A DNA stretch of 64,000 nt from Terrimonas pollutisoli (GCF_029360765.1 NZ_JARKNA010000001.1:186001-250000); one strand, 5' to 3'. Counted from the stretch's first letter, positions 51,550-60,349 are shown. Numbers and translations are program-made. Notes: generated by a model from the sequence alone, not told the origin.

Positions 51550-53835
51550 ATGAAAAAAGTGAAACAATTGTTATTCGGATTATTGATACTACTGGCAGTA
51601 AATGTATCTGCACAAACGGCGAAGGATGCAAAGATGAAAGCATTTGTAGATGCCCTGATGAAAAAAATGACGCTGGATGAAAAGATTGGTCAACTCAATT
51701 TACCCAGCAGCGGCGACATTGTAACCGGCCAGGCCAAAAATTCAAATATTGCAAAACAGATTCGTGAAGGAAAAGTGGGTGGCTTATTCAATATAAAATT
51801 GGTTGCTAAGATAAAAGATGTACAAAGAGTGGCGGTGGAAGAAAGCAGGCTAAAAATTCCATTGATATTTGGTATGGATGTGATTCATGGTTATGAAACC
51901 GTTTTTCCTATTCCATTGGCATTAAGTTGCAGTTGGGATATGAAAGCTATTGAACGCAGCGCACAGATTGCAGCAATGGAAGCCAGCGCTGATGGCATTT
52001 GCTGGACTTTCTCTCCTATGGTAGATATAGCCCGTGATCCTCGCTGGGGCCGCATTGCGGAAGGGAATGGCGAAGACGTTTATCTCGGTTCTCAAATTGC
52101 CAAAGCTATGGTAAAAGGCTACCAGGGAGATTTTTCAAAAAATACAAATATCATGGCCTGCGTAAAGCACTATGCGTTATATGGCGCTGCAGAAGCCGGT
52201 CGTGATTACAATACCACTGATATGAGTTATGCAAGAATGTTTAACGAATATCTCCCCCCTTACAAAGCTGCCGTAGATGTCGGTGCAGGTTCAGTAATGG
52301 CTTCTTTCAACGATGTAAATGGTATTCCTGCTACTGCCAATAAATTTTTAATGACGGATGTATTACGCAAACAATGGGGCTTTAAAGGCTTTGTAGTTAC
52401 AGATTATACCGGCATCAACGAAATGACTGCACACGGCTTAGGTGATTTAAAAACCGTTTCAGCAATGGCACTAAAAGCCGGTATTGATATGGATATGGTG
52501 GGTGAAGGTTTTTTAACTACACTGAAACAATCATTGAAAGAAGGAAAAATTTCACTGCAGGAAATTGACAGGTCGTGCCGCTTAATACTGGAGGCGAAAT
52601 ACAAACTTGGTTTATTCGATAACCCATATAAATATTGTGATGAGAACCGTGCCAAAACCGAAATATATACTGCCGCCAGCCGTGCCGAAGCAAGAAAGAT
52701 AGCTGCAGATTGTTTTGTATTACTAAAGAATCAAAACAATATTTTGCCTTTAAAGAAAAGCGGAACGATTGCGGTTGTAGGTCCATTGGGGAACAATAAA
52801 GAAAATATGCCAGGCACATGGAGTGTGGCCGCTAATTTTGATAAGCCAATTTCCCTACTCGATGGATTGAAAGCAGTGGCGGGTGATAAAGTAAAGATTG
52901 TTTACGCCAAAGGGTCTAACCTCGATGCAGATGCTGCTTTTGACGGAAGAGCCCGAATGATTTCAAAATCGTATGCGCATGACGACCGACCCGCCGGTGA
53001 AATTATTGAAGAAGCATTGGCAATCTCAAAAGATGCCGATGTGATTGTGGCTGCTTTAGGTGAAAGTGCAGAGATGAGCGGTGAATCTTCCAGCAGAACT
53101 AATATCGACATTCCTGCTGTCCAGCAAGATTTATTAAAAGCATTGCTGAAAACAAGCAAGCCTGTTGTACTGATTTTATTCACCGGCAGGCCATTAGCAA
53201 TCAAGTGGGAAAGCGAAAATGTTCCTTCCATCCTGAATGTTTGGTTTGGTGGTAGTGAAGCAGGGTACGCTATTGCGGATGTGTTGTTTGGCGATGTAAA
53301 TCCTTCCGGTAAACTAACCACCACCTGGCCACAAAATGTTGGACAGGTGCCCTTGTATTATAATCATAAAAACACCGGTCGCCCATTACCGGAAGGCGAA
53401 TGGTTTCAAAAGTACCGCAGCAATTATTTGGATGTAACCAATGATCCTGTTTATCCCTTTGGTTATGGATTGAGCTACACTGCGTTTTCATACAGCGATG
53501 TAAAACTTAATACCAATTCTCCTAAAGGAAATCAAACGGTAACTGCAAGTGTAACGGTAACCAATACCGGTAACCGGGATGGCAAAGAAGTAGTTCAATT
53601 ATATATTCATGATGTAGTTGGCGCTAACAGCAGGCCGGTAAAGGAATTAAAAGGATTTCAGAAAATAGAATTGAAAGCAGGAGAAAGCAAAACAGTTTCC
53701 TTCAGCATCAGTATAAACGATTTAAAATATTATCATACCAACATGAGTTATGATTGGGAACCCGGTGAGTTTGAGATCATGATCGGTGCTAATTCAAAGA
53801 ATGTGAAAATGGCAAAGTTGAATTGGAGCAAATAA
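51550..53835 (+). CDS. GH3 beta-glucosidase, BglX-like
   Basis: The 761-residue periplasmic enzyme has a signal peptide (QLLFGLLILLAVNVSAQ), the GH3 N-domain (MTLDEKIGQLNLP; nucleophile D285 in GFVVTDYTGINEMTAHG) and the C-domain (VVAALGESAEMSGESSSRTN). A fibronectin-III-like end follows (VTNTGNRDGKEVVQLYIHD). It would cleave glucose from oligosaccharides released by GH16. The ATG at 51550 is preferred to an upstream TTG. It is the last gene of the glucan locus. Confidence 0.95.
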   Translation: MKKVKQLLFGLLILLAVNVSAQTAKDAKMKAFVDALMKKMTLDEKIGQLNLPSSGDIVTGQAKNSNIAKQIREGKVGGLFNIKLVAKIKDVQRVAVEESRLKIPLIFGMDVIHGYETVFPIPLALSCSWDMKAIERSAQIAAMEASADGICWTFSPMVDIARDPRWGRIAEGNGEDVYLGSQIAKAMVKGYQGDFSKNTNIMACVKHYALYGAAEAGRDYNTTDMSYARMFNEYLPPYKAAVDVGAGSVMASFNDVNGIPATANKFLMTDVLRKQWGFKGFVVTDYTGINEMTAHGLGDLKTVSAMALKAGIDMDMVGEGFLTTLKQSLKEGKISLQEIDRSCRLILEAKYKLGLFDNPYKYCDENRAKTEIYTAASRAEARKIAADCFVLLKNQNNILPLKKSGTIAVVGPLGNNKENMPGTWSVAANFDKPISLLDGLKAVAGDKVKIVYAKGSNLDADAAFDGRARMISKSYAHDDRPAGEIIEEALAISKDADVIVAALGESAEMSGESSSRTNIDIPAVQQDLLKALLKTSKPVVLILFTGRPLAIKWESENVPSILNVWFGGSEAGYAIADVLFGDVNPSGKLTTTWPQNVGQVPLYYNHKNTGRPLPEGEWFQKYRSNYLDVTNDPVYPFGYGLSYTAFSYSDVKLNTNSPKGNQTVTASVTVTNTGNRDGKEVVQLYIHDVVGANSRPVKELKGFQKIELKAGESKTVSFSISINDLKYYHTNMSYDWEPGEFEIMIGANSKNVKMAKLNWSK

Positions 53836-53850
53836 ATATTAGATGTAATG

Positions 53851-53877
53851 CCGGATGGCAATGACATTGCCATCCGG
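53851..53877. terminator. Hairpin after the GH3 gene
   Basis: CCGGATGGCAATG and CATTGCCATCCGG form a perfect 13-bp inverted repeat with one central base. There is no T-run, but it is well placed to end the locus. Confidence 0.6.
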
Positions 53878-54037
53878 GATACCATCCAGCTTTAGTATTG
53901 AGCACTGGCCAATTTTTTCCGGTGCTTTTCTAACTCTTGTTTTAGCTTCGCCTGGCTCGAAAAAAATCATCAAATTCTTCATATCTAATATCGGCTTGAC
54001 TTCGAAACCAATATACCAGTATATTAAAATCAACCGC

Positions 54038-54138
54038 CAAAGACCACTTGCATACAAAGCAATAGGCCAAAAGATGCTTACTTTCAATCTATATTCGTTA
54101 GCAATGGATTACAAAGACCTCTTGCATACAGCATGCAA
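54038..54138 (+). repeat. Imperfect direct repeats carrying attachment-core-like palindromes
   Basis: CAAAGACCACTTGCATACAA (54038) and CAAAGACCTCTTGCATACAG (54112) are direct repeats 74 bp apart. Each contains a TTGCAT...GCAA palindrome (54048-54062; 54122-54138 is TTGCATACAGCATGCAA) resembling the tRNA core TTGCATGGCATGCAA. No credible gene is seen in 53878-54282. Confidence 0.45.
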
Positions 54139-54282
54139 TTTTTTGACATTTTTAAAACTTTTTTAAAACCATAGCCGTCGCTTTTCAGGCAATCCTACCT
54201 GAATGAAGTCATTGGAAGGACGTAAAGTGTTGAGTTGGTGTTTCGTAACATATTCATAAACAATTACTTGTATCGGTAAAAA

Positions 54283-54326
54283 GCATGGCATGCAAAAGGT
54301 CACCGGTTCGACTCCGGTAATCTCCA
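54283..54326 (+). pseudogene. tRNA-Ala(GGC) 3' half, split gene
   Basis: GCATGGCATGCAA (54283-54295) repeats the end of the 37916 half. It continues AAGGTC, T arm ACCGG-TTCGACT-CCGGT, acceptor strand AATCTCC and A73. The upstream 5' half is missing here. Confidence 0.85.
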
Positions 54327-54327
54327 C

Positions 54328-54359
54328 AAAAGGTTCTGATAATTTCAGAGCCTTTTTTT
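54328..54359 (+). terminator. Terminator after tRNA-Ala 3' half
   Basis: AAAGGTTCTGA/TCAGAGCCTTT stem and T-run; probably the original tRNA terminator. Confidence 0.75.
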
Positions 54360-54591
54360 ATGTTATTTACTGTTTATATACTTTATTCTGCTGTATTGGG
54401 GCAATATTATATTGGTCATACTGCTGACCGGTAGGATAGATTGATTGTACAGGCCTAATAATTCCGGAAGCAAATCGACCAAAAAACAAATGATTGGAGA
54501 ATCGTTTATACAGAGAGGTTTCAATGTAAAAGAGAAGCAGTAAAAAGGGAGTTTGAAATCAAAAGGAAGAAGCGTAGAAATTATATTGAAT

Positions 54592-54666
54592 GGTTGATTA
54601 ATTCAGCTGGCTAGAGCGTCCCGAAGGCGTTCGGGGAGGTCGTCGGTTCGACCCCGATATCCTCCA
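54592..54666 (+). pseudogene. tRNA-Ala-like pseudogene with altered anticodon arm
   Basis: The 75-base sequence keeps the tRNA order, but its acceptor (GGTTGAT) and D stem (ATTC) no longer pair. The anticodon arm is CCCGAA-GGCG-TTCGGG, a 6-bp stem with a 4-base loop. The 3' part from GAGGTCG onward is identical to the intact tRNA-Ala at 38096. Confidence 0.75.
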
Positions 54667-54819
54667 CTGTAAAAAAAGGAAGCAAATCATGTGCTTCCTT
54701 TTTATGTTTCTCCGGATAATATACCGCTTCGACATTCAGATTACACGCTTTCTATCTTTTACAACCTGAGCGTCATTTTACATTGCAACAAAGTATGAAA
54801 TCGCCATACTGATATTAGA
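54636..54819 (+). repeat. ~180-bp direct repeat, copy A (tRNA 3' end plus flank)
   Basis: The tRNA 3' end, a GGAAGC...GCTTCC terminator and about 115 bp of flank (for example CGCTTTCTATCTTTTACAAC) match 60490-60671 at roughly 85-90%. Downstream, 54820-55026 shows no gene. Confidence 0.85.
54672..54703 (+). terminator. Terminator after tRNA-like pseudogene
   Basis: AAAGGAAGC ... GCTTCCTTT stem and T-run, repeated at 60524. Confidence 0.75.
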
Positions 54820-55026
54820 CCAACCTGCAAAAGATCAACCCGATGTTTCCATAGATGCTGTCGTCCGGTTGCTGCGTCCACTTATATTTTAGCAAGCATC
54901 GTAATCGTATTATCCTGTCTGCAATCACCACCACTAATGCCAACCAGCAAACTGTCGTTCAACTGTGGAAGAAAATAATAGCTCCTGTCCGGGTTTTGCT
55001 TTGCCTTAGATAAACACCTAAAGCCT

Positions 55027-55056
55027 CACTTGCTCAATAAACACTCCCACTTTCTC
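55027..55056 (+). promoter_or_regulatory. Putative LytTR operator, site 1
   Basis: CACTTGCTC (55027-55035) and CACTTTCTC (55048-55056) are direct 9-mers with a 12-base spacer, 21 bp apart, which is the known geometry of LytTR binding sites. It lies 218 bp upstream of the first kinase gene. The site and flanks recur at 58162. Confidence 0.5.
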
Positions 55057-55273
55057 ATTGTCACTTTCTATAGCTTATTAGTGTCACTAACTTACAATGA
55101 GAAGATTCGAGTTGCATAAATCATCAGTTACGATGGTTCAGTCAACTATTGACTATTTTAGAAAGGCTACGCCCAGCGGTGAATAATAAAACTATAGGGT
55201 GTATTCCTTCTGCAAGCCTGTTTTTGAGAAATGAAGTAAATTTAATAGGCGCTTCTCATTTAAAAATTTTCTT

Positions 55274-57379
55274 ATGCGTTGCCGGCTTTTTATTTTTTGG
55301 GTTCTTATTGCCAATGCTATACAGGCACAAACTCATAAGATAGATAGCATACGAAAAAACCTTAGCATTGTTAATGGCAAGGAAGCAGTAAATAGTCTGA
55401 ACGCATTAGGCTGGCAATTTTATTATTATTGGATTCATTCTGATTCGGCTCTTAAATATGCAAATCTCGCCCGGCAGAAAGCATTTGCAATTAACTATTA
55501 TAGTGGAATGGCAGAAGCTTTGATGATTGAAGGCGGTGTGAAGGGGCGACTTTTAGGGCACCCTGATGTAATGGAACGGGATACGAGAAAAGCCATTGAG
55601 CTTTTAAAAAATGAAACTAACCCTAAAGTTTTTTCCATGGCCTATTATAACCTGGCCATTTCATTAGCCATAGTGGGTAAATATGATGCAGCCAATGAAG
55701 CAGCAGGTAAAGCATTAGCATTCGCAACGACAGCAAACGATCCATTATCGCTTGGTTGGGCCAAACAAGCTGCCGGTTTCAGTTATTCAAAAAGCGGGGA
55801 ATATTGGAAATCCTTCGAGAATTTTATTGAAGCAGGTGAAATTGGAAAGCAGCAGAATGATACGATGCTGATCTCGTTTTCATTAGCCTTCATTGGAAGA
55901 GCATTTAACCGGGCCGGCGATCCATCCAAGGCATTACATTACCATCATCAGGCACTTCAATATAAATGCCCATTTGTCTTTATTTGGCCACATGCTGAAG
56001 ATATGGCCTATGCTCACCTGGTATTGAAACAGTATGATTCCGTGACCTGGTATCAGCAGAAATACAGGGCTGATATTAATTTATATACAACGGACCCGGC
56101 TGTACGGAAAAAATTTGGCGCCTATGCTTATGGCTTTTCAACGGAGTTGCAGTTAGCAAGGAAACAGTACGACACTTTATTAATCCAGGTATTGCCAAGG
56201 CTTCCGCTATTACGAAAAAGCAATGACGTATTTCCTCTGATGGTTAATTTATTAGTGGTAGCAAAGGCTTACCTCGGCAAGTCAAATTATCAAACCGCCC
56301 TTGGTTATGCCAGCGAATTGAATCAAACAGCATACCACGCAGCCAACAAACAGTTTCTGAAAGATGGGTACGAGTTGCTTGCATCAGTTTATGATCATCT
56401 AAAAAAAACTGACAGTGCCTATCATTACTTCAAACAGTTCGCATTTATCAAAGATTCAATGGAAACTGCACTATATGCCGGCAGAACTGCTCTTTACCTG
56501 GCAGCTTCAGAAGCGGAAAATAAAATCAGGTTGCTAAAAAAAGACAAGGAGTTGGGCGATCAACAATTAAAACTAAACAAAAAAGAATTACAAAAACAGG
56601 CACAATTAAAGAACTTGCTTATTGCCGGCAGCATTGCCTTGCTATTGATCTCAGTGCTGATTGTAAGAAATAATATGCTAAGAAGAAAAAATGAACAGCT
56701 TCGAAATAAACATGAACAATCAGGCTTAAAACGAAAAGCAATGGAGCTTGAGATGCAGGCATTGCGGGCACAAATGAATCCGCATTTTATCTTTAACTGT
56801 TTAAGCGCTATTGATAACCTTATTCAAACCAGACAGTCAGACAAGGCAACGTCTTATCTTGCCCGTTTTGCAAAATTGATACGGTCAGTATTGGATAGCT
56901 CTAAAAATAACCTTGTGCCATTTCAAATGGATTTGGAAACAATACAACTATATCTTGAAATGGAAAAGTTTCGGTGTAATGATAAATTTCACTATGAGAT
57001 AAATGTGGAGCCAGTTTTATTGCATGGCGATTTTAAAGTGCCTCCGCTTATCGTGCAGCCGTTTCTTGAAAATTCGATCCATCATGGTTTGTTGAATAAA
57101 AAAGAAAATGACCGGCAATTACAGTTGAAAATAAATCTCTGCGATGAATTTATTGTTTACTCAATCATTGATAATGGTATTGGCAGGGAAAAAGCAGCCG
57201 AATTTAAAGAAAGAAATAAACCCGAACATCAATCGTATGGCATTGCTATTACCCGGGAGCGAATTCACTTGCATAATCAGAATGGCATTGACGATGACCT
57301 TGTGATCACGGATATTGAAAAAGAAGGCGTTCTTTTAGGAACAAAAGCTGTTATAAGAATAAATTGCTCAAAATCTTAA
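55274..57379 (+). CDS. LytS-type sensor histidine kinase with TPR sensor region
   Basis: The 701-residue protein has a signal-like N-terminus (RLFIFWVLIANAIQAQ) and a periplasmic TPR-like region (about 30-410). A TM (LLIAGSIALLLISVLIV) and a short coiled coil follow, then the His_kinase domain with H504 (RAQMNPHFIFNCLSAIDNLI) and a HATPase (PPLIVQPFLENSIHHGLL, IIDNGIGREKA). This is the typical Bacteroidota LytS-like sensor. It is paired with the LytTR regulator nine bases downstream. Confidence 0.92.
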   Translation: MRCRLFIFWVLIANAIQAQTHKIDSIRKNLSIVNGKEAVNSLNALGWQFYYYWIHSDSALKYANLARQKAFAINYYSGMAEALMIEGGVKGRLLGHPDVMERDTRKAIELLKNETNPKVFSMAYYNLAISLAIVGKYDAANEAAGKALAFATTANDPLSLGWAKQAAGFSYSKSGEYWKSFENFIEAGEIGKQQNDTMLISFSLAFIGRAFNRAGDPSKALHYHHQALQYKCPFVFIWPHAEDMAYAHLVLKQYDSVTWYQQKYRADINLYTTDPAVRKKFGAYAYGFSTELQLARKQYDTLLIQVLPRLPLLRKSNDVFPLMVNLLVVAKAYLGKSNYQTALGYASELNQTAYHAANKQFLKDGYELLASVYDHLKKTDSAYHYFKQFAFIKDSMETALYAGRTALYLAASEAENKIRLLKKDKELGDQQLKLNKKELQKQAQLKNLLIAGSIALLLISVLIVRNNMLRRKNEQLRNKHEQSGLKRKAMELEMQALRAQMNPHFIFNCLSAIDNLIQTRQSDKATSYLARFAKLIRSVLDSSKNNLVPFQMDLETIQLYLEMEKFRCNDKFHYEINVEPVLLHGDFKVPPLIVQPFLENSIHHGLLNKKENDRQLQLKINLCDEFIVYSIIDNGIGREKAAEFKERNKPEHQSYGIAITRERIHLHNQNGIDDDLVITDIEKEGVLLGTKAVIRINCSKS

Positions 57380-57388
57380 AATCATATC

Positions 57389-58129
57389 ATGCTGAAAGCT
57401 GTGTTAATTGATGATGACGAAAGCAATCTGAGCTCTTTAAGCGAAAAAATTTCCAATCATTGCAAACAGGTTCAGATCATTGGCTGCTGCGATAATCCGG
57501 AAGAAGGGATTCGCATTATTGATGAAGTAAAACCGGATCTTGTTTTTCTTGATATTGAAATGCCTCGGATGAACGGATTTCTAATGTTGCAGCAACTGAC
57601 CTACAAAAATTTTGAACTCATCTTTGTTACAGCTTATGATCATTATGCCATAAAAGCTATTCGAAGCTGCGCACTGGACTACCTGGTGAAGCCGGTTGAA
57701 ATAGAAGAATTAAAAAGGGCCGTTGCCAGGGCAGAAGAAAAGAAAAAACAACCTCCCTCATCCTCACAATTAGATCTCCTGATCGACCATTTGCAGAAGA
57801 GGCAGACAAAATTGCTGACAATACCAACAAATGATGGGCTTCAATTCATCGATATTGAAAAAATCATGTATCTTGAAGCCAGTGACAATTATTCAAACAT
57901 CTACCTTTCTACTAATCAGAAGTTTTTGGTAAGTCGTACTTTAAAAGATTTTGAAGAATTGCTGCCTGCGGATCTTTTTATTCGCATTCATCACTCAACT
58001 ATTGTAAATAAGTTTTATGTGGACAAATACATCCGTGGAGAAGGCGGACAGGTTGTAATGCGCAATGGAAGTGTTCTTGATGTCTCTAAACGAAAAAAAT
58101 CAGATTTTTTACAGGCAATTGGATATTAA
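57389..58129 (+). CDS. LytTR-type response regulator 1
   Basis: The 246-residue protein has a receiver domain (D55 in DLVFLDIEMPRMNG; LDYLVKPVEIEEL) and a C-terminal LytTR DNA-binding domain (IMYLEASDNYSNIYLSTNQK, LVSRTLKDFEELLP, FIRIHHSTIVNKFYV). It probably binds the 9-12-9 sites found 2.4 kb upstream and directly downstream of its gene. Confidence 0.94.
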   Translation: MLKAVLIDDDESNLSSLSEKISNHCKQVQIIGCCDNPEEGIRIIDEVKPDLVFLDIEMPRMNGFLMLQQLTYKNFELIFVTAYDHYAIKAIRSCALDYLVKPVEIEELKRAVARAEEKKKQPPSSSQLDLLIDHLQKRQTKLLTIPTNDGLQFIDIEKIMYLEASDNYSNIYLSTNQKFLVSRTLKDFEELLPADLFIRIHHSTIVNKFYVDKYIRGEGGQVVMRNGSVLDVSKRKKSDFLQAIGY

Positions 58130-58161
58130 AAGAAATTGGCCAGGACAAACACTTCAGGCCT

Positions 58162-58191
58162 CACTTACTCAATAAACGCTCCCACTTTCTC
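58162..58191 (+). promoter_or_regulatory. Putative LytTR operator, site 2
   Basis: CACTTACTC (58162-58170) and CACTTTCTC (58183-58191), again 9-12-9, upstream of the cupin gene. The spacer AATAAACGCTCC differs from site 1 by one base. A TATAATTTG -7-like element follows at 58221. Confidence 0.5.
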
Positions 58192-58220
58192 ATTGCCCCT
58201 TTCCACAACTTAGTTTCGAC

Positions 58221-58229
58221 TATAATTTG
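58221..58229 (+). promoter_or_regulatory. -7-like element (TATAATTTG) of the cupin gene
   Basis: Located 30 bases after operator site 2, a position compatible with activation. Confidence 0.35.
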
Positions 58230-58340
58230 CATTAAGAAAATCAAGGTATCACATATGCTGTTAAAGCAGGCTGCAAATTCGGGAGGATAATCAGGTTTAT
58301 CGCTAAATTTTTAAACCCTTTCACAAATAAAATAACCATT

Positions 58341-58916
58341 ATGCAACGCAAATTATTTTTAAAATTTGGCCTTGCCCTTGGCTCTTTTCTTGCAGCTCCT
58401 TTTACTATTTATGCAAGGGTTAGAAAAGGAACCCGTGATGACAAAGGCTTCAAAGTAGATGCCGGGAAAGACCGGTTTGATAAAAGCATTTCTCCTTTTG
58501 AAGGAGATGCTTTTTACACTAAAGTATCCACCAAAGATGCTGACGGAGATATGTATGTTTTTGAATCAACCCGCATAAAAGAAGGTGGACCGATACTTCA
58601 TACTCATTATGACACGGATGAATTTTGGTATGTTTTGCAGGGAGAGTTTCTTATCAAAGTAGGCGATAAGCTATATAATGCTAAGGCTGGTGATCTTGTA
58701 TTCGGCCCGCGAAAGGTGCCCCACACTTTTGCGAAGGTTGGACAGGGAGAGGCAAAAGTGATGATATGCCATCAACCTGCTGGTAAAATGGAAGAATATT
58801 TTAAGAAACTCAGCGAAGGTGTGGCTAAAAATATGACAGAAGCAGAAAGGGACAATATGAGAAAGGAACACGGCTTTGAAAGAGTGGGCCCACCACTGAC
58901 GTATTTGAAACAGTAA
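58341..58916 (+). CDS. Cupin-domain protein, exported
   Basis: The 191-residue protein has a signal-like N-terminus (KFGLALGSFLAAPFTIYA) and a single cupin barrel. Metal-binding motifs are HTHYDTDEFWYVLQGE near residue 86 and GDLVFGPRKVPHTF near 118, matching G(X)5HXH(X)3-4E(X)6G. The substrate is unknown. It follows the LytTR gene and operator site 2, so it is a likely target of that regulator. Confidence 0.82.
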   Translation: MQRKLFLKFGLALGSFLAAPFTIYARVRKGTRDDKGFKVDAGKDRFDKSISPFEGDAFYTKVSTKDADGDMYVFESTRIKEGGPILHTHYDTDEFWYVLQGEFLIKVGDKLYNAKAGDLVFGPRKVPHTFAKVGQGEAKVMICHQPAGKMEEYFKKLSEGVAKNMTEAERDNMRKEHGFERVGPPLTYLKQ

Positions 58917-59021
58917 ACTCTTTGCCGTCCTGGATAACGTTGATACTAACCATGGCTTCCATCACGGTGCCGGCGTACAAAAACTAAAGTATTTGTGATA
59001 TTCAAACAATAAACATTCAAA

Positions 59022-59462
59022 ATGAAAAAAGCTATCATTACACTTTTTTTATTGTTCATTTTCTTTTTTGGCTATTCACAGAATAAAGAAATTGAAAAAG
59101 AAATCCGGCAACTGGAGCAAAAAAGAGTAACGGCTTTAATGACTAAAGACACAGCAGCTTTACTCAAAATCTGGGCTACGGACTATTTTGTAAATCGCCC
59201 TGCAGGCGTGGTTTCAACAAGAGACCATGTATTAAGTATGGTTTTGAATGACACGATAAGTTTTAAAAGCCTGGAGTTTGAAATTGAAAAAATTGTGGTT
59301 AAGAAAAACTTCGTAATCGTAATGGGAAGCGACACAGCAGACCCGGGCGAGAAAAGCCCTTATGCAGGAAAAATTTTGCATCGCCGCTTTACACATATTT
59401 GGTCAAATGAAAGCGGCAACTGGAGACTACTTGGCAGACATGCCAACATTTTGTGCCAATAG
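59022..59462 (+). CDS. Secreted NTF2/SnoaL-like (DUF4440) protein
   Basis: The 146-residue protein has a signal peptide (KKAIITLFLLFIFFFGYSQ) and an NTF2-like cone fold. Visible elements are an IRQLEQKRVTALMTKDTAAL helix, LLKIWATDYFVNRPAGVV, and the paired strands ending FTHIWSNESGNWRLLGRH. Such proteins are often enzymes or binding proteins of unknown substrate. A related gene begins at 63850 beside the second regulator. Confidence 0.78.
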   Translation: MKKAIITLFLLFIFFFGYSQNKEIEKEIRQLEQKRVTALMTKDTAALLKIWATDYFVNRPAGVVSTRDHVLSMVLNDTISFKSLEFEIEKIVVKKNFVIVMGSDTADPGEKSPYAGKILHRRFTHIWSNESGNWRLLGRHANILCQ

Positions 59463-59545
59463 ATAGATAGTAGAAGTTTTGGTTCAGGTGAAGAAAGTAC
59501 CATACCTGGTCAGACAACCCTTTTTTACAAGCAAACTCATATACC

Positions 59546-60349
59546 ATGCAACCTCAGGAAGCTTTCGAGAAAGAAAAAACCGGAACACCAAAGATTGTTT
59601 CCTTTCAACAGGAACGGTCTATTTCCCGGGGAGCTATTATCCGCATTATTATCGGCATCCTTCTTTTATTGGTATTGGCCCATATCGGGTTTTACAAAAC
59701 CTATATCCGTCACTTTCCAGGTTTCGCTGATTATACTACACCTGCCGGCCGGAAGTTTCATTTTACCTGGATCATACATTTTCATGGCATGATGATGATA
59801 GGATGGCTGCTTATGTTATTGTTGCAACCCTTTCTTATTTTGAAAGGAAAAATAAAACTTCATCGATTGGCAGGTCGCCTGAGTTATGTAATAGCCCCAT
59901 TGGTGCTGCTCTCCATGTATTTAGTTACCTATTCCAGCCTTCATCGTGAATTAGCACAGGGTATAGCAGTTGCAGCAAGTAGGATTGCACTGGACGTTCC
60001 CTTGATTATATTCTTTGCCATACTGTATTTGCTCGCCATTTTTTATACACATAAACCGGCCTTGCACAGCCGCTTTATGTGTAGCACTGCTTTTATATTG
60101 ATTAGCCCGGCTTTATCCAGGACGTTGAGAGCCTACCTGGATGCCAGCCGTGAAGATAGTATTGACATGTCCAAAAACATTATTGTGATTGTTGCAGGGG
60201 TAATTGCCGTTGTGGATTCGTGGCGGACAAAACGTATCAGCCCCTTTGCCCTGGTGCTGGGCTTCATGGTGTTGAATAGAATCATCTGGAATATCAGAGA
60301 CACCCCTTTTTGGTACTCAATAGCAAATGCGATAGCAAAAATGTTTTGA
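59546..60349 (+). CDS. Integral membrane protein (DUF2306-like), unknown
   Basis: The 267-residue protein has about seven TM helices with conserved histidines at membrane faces: FTWIIHFHGMMMIGWLLMLL, KLHRLAGRLSYVIAPLVLL and THKPALHSRFMCSTAF. The pattern resembles DUF2306-type proteins. Its function is unknown; histidine placement would allow heme or metal binding, but that is speculative. It ends 126 bases before a tRNA remnant. Confidence 0.65.
   Translation: MQPQEAFEKEKTGTPKIVSFQQERSISRGAIIRIIIGILLLLVLAHIGFYKTYIRHFPGFADYTTPAGRKFHFTWIIHFHGMMMIGWLLMLLLQPFLILKGKIKLHRLAGRLSYVIAPLVLLSMYLVTYSSLHRELAQGIAVAASRIALDVPLIIFFAILYLLAIFYTHKPALHSRFMCSTAFILISPALSRTLRAYLDASREDSIDMSKNIIVIVAGVIAVVDSWRTKRISPFALVLGFMVLNRIIWNIRDTPFWYSIANAIAKMF

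Noticed and set aside
53839..54087. 82-codon minus-strand open frame after the GH3 gene
   Set aside because: Its start of coding overlaps a perfect hairpin and repeat-rich DNA, the translation matches no family I know, and it has no promoter-like element; treated as non-coding.
54592..54666. Second functional tRNA-Ala
   Set aside because: Acceptor and D stems do not pair and the anticodon arm is a 6/4 hairpin.
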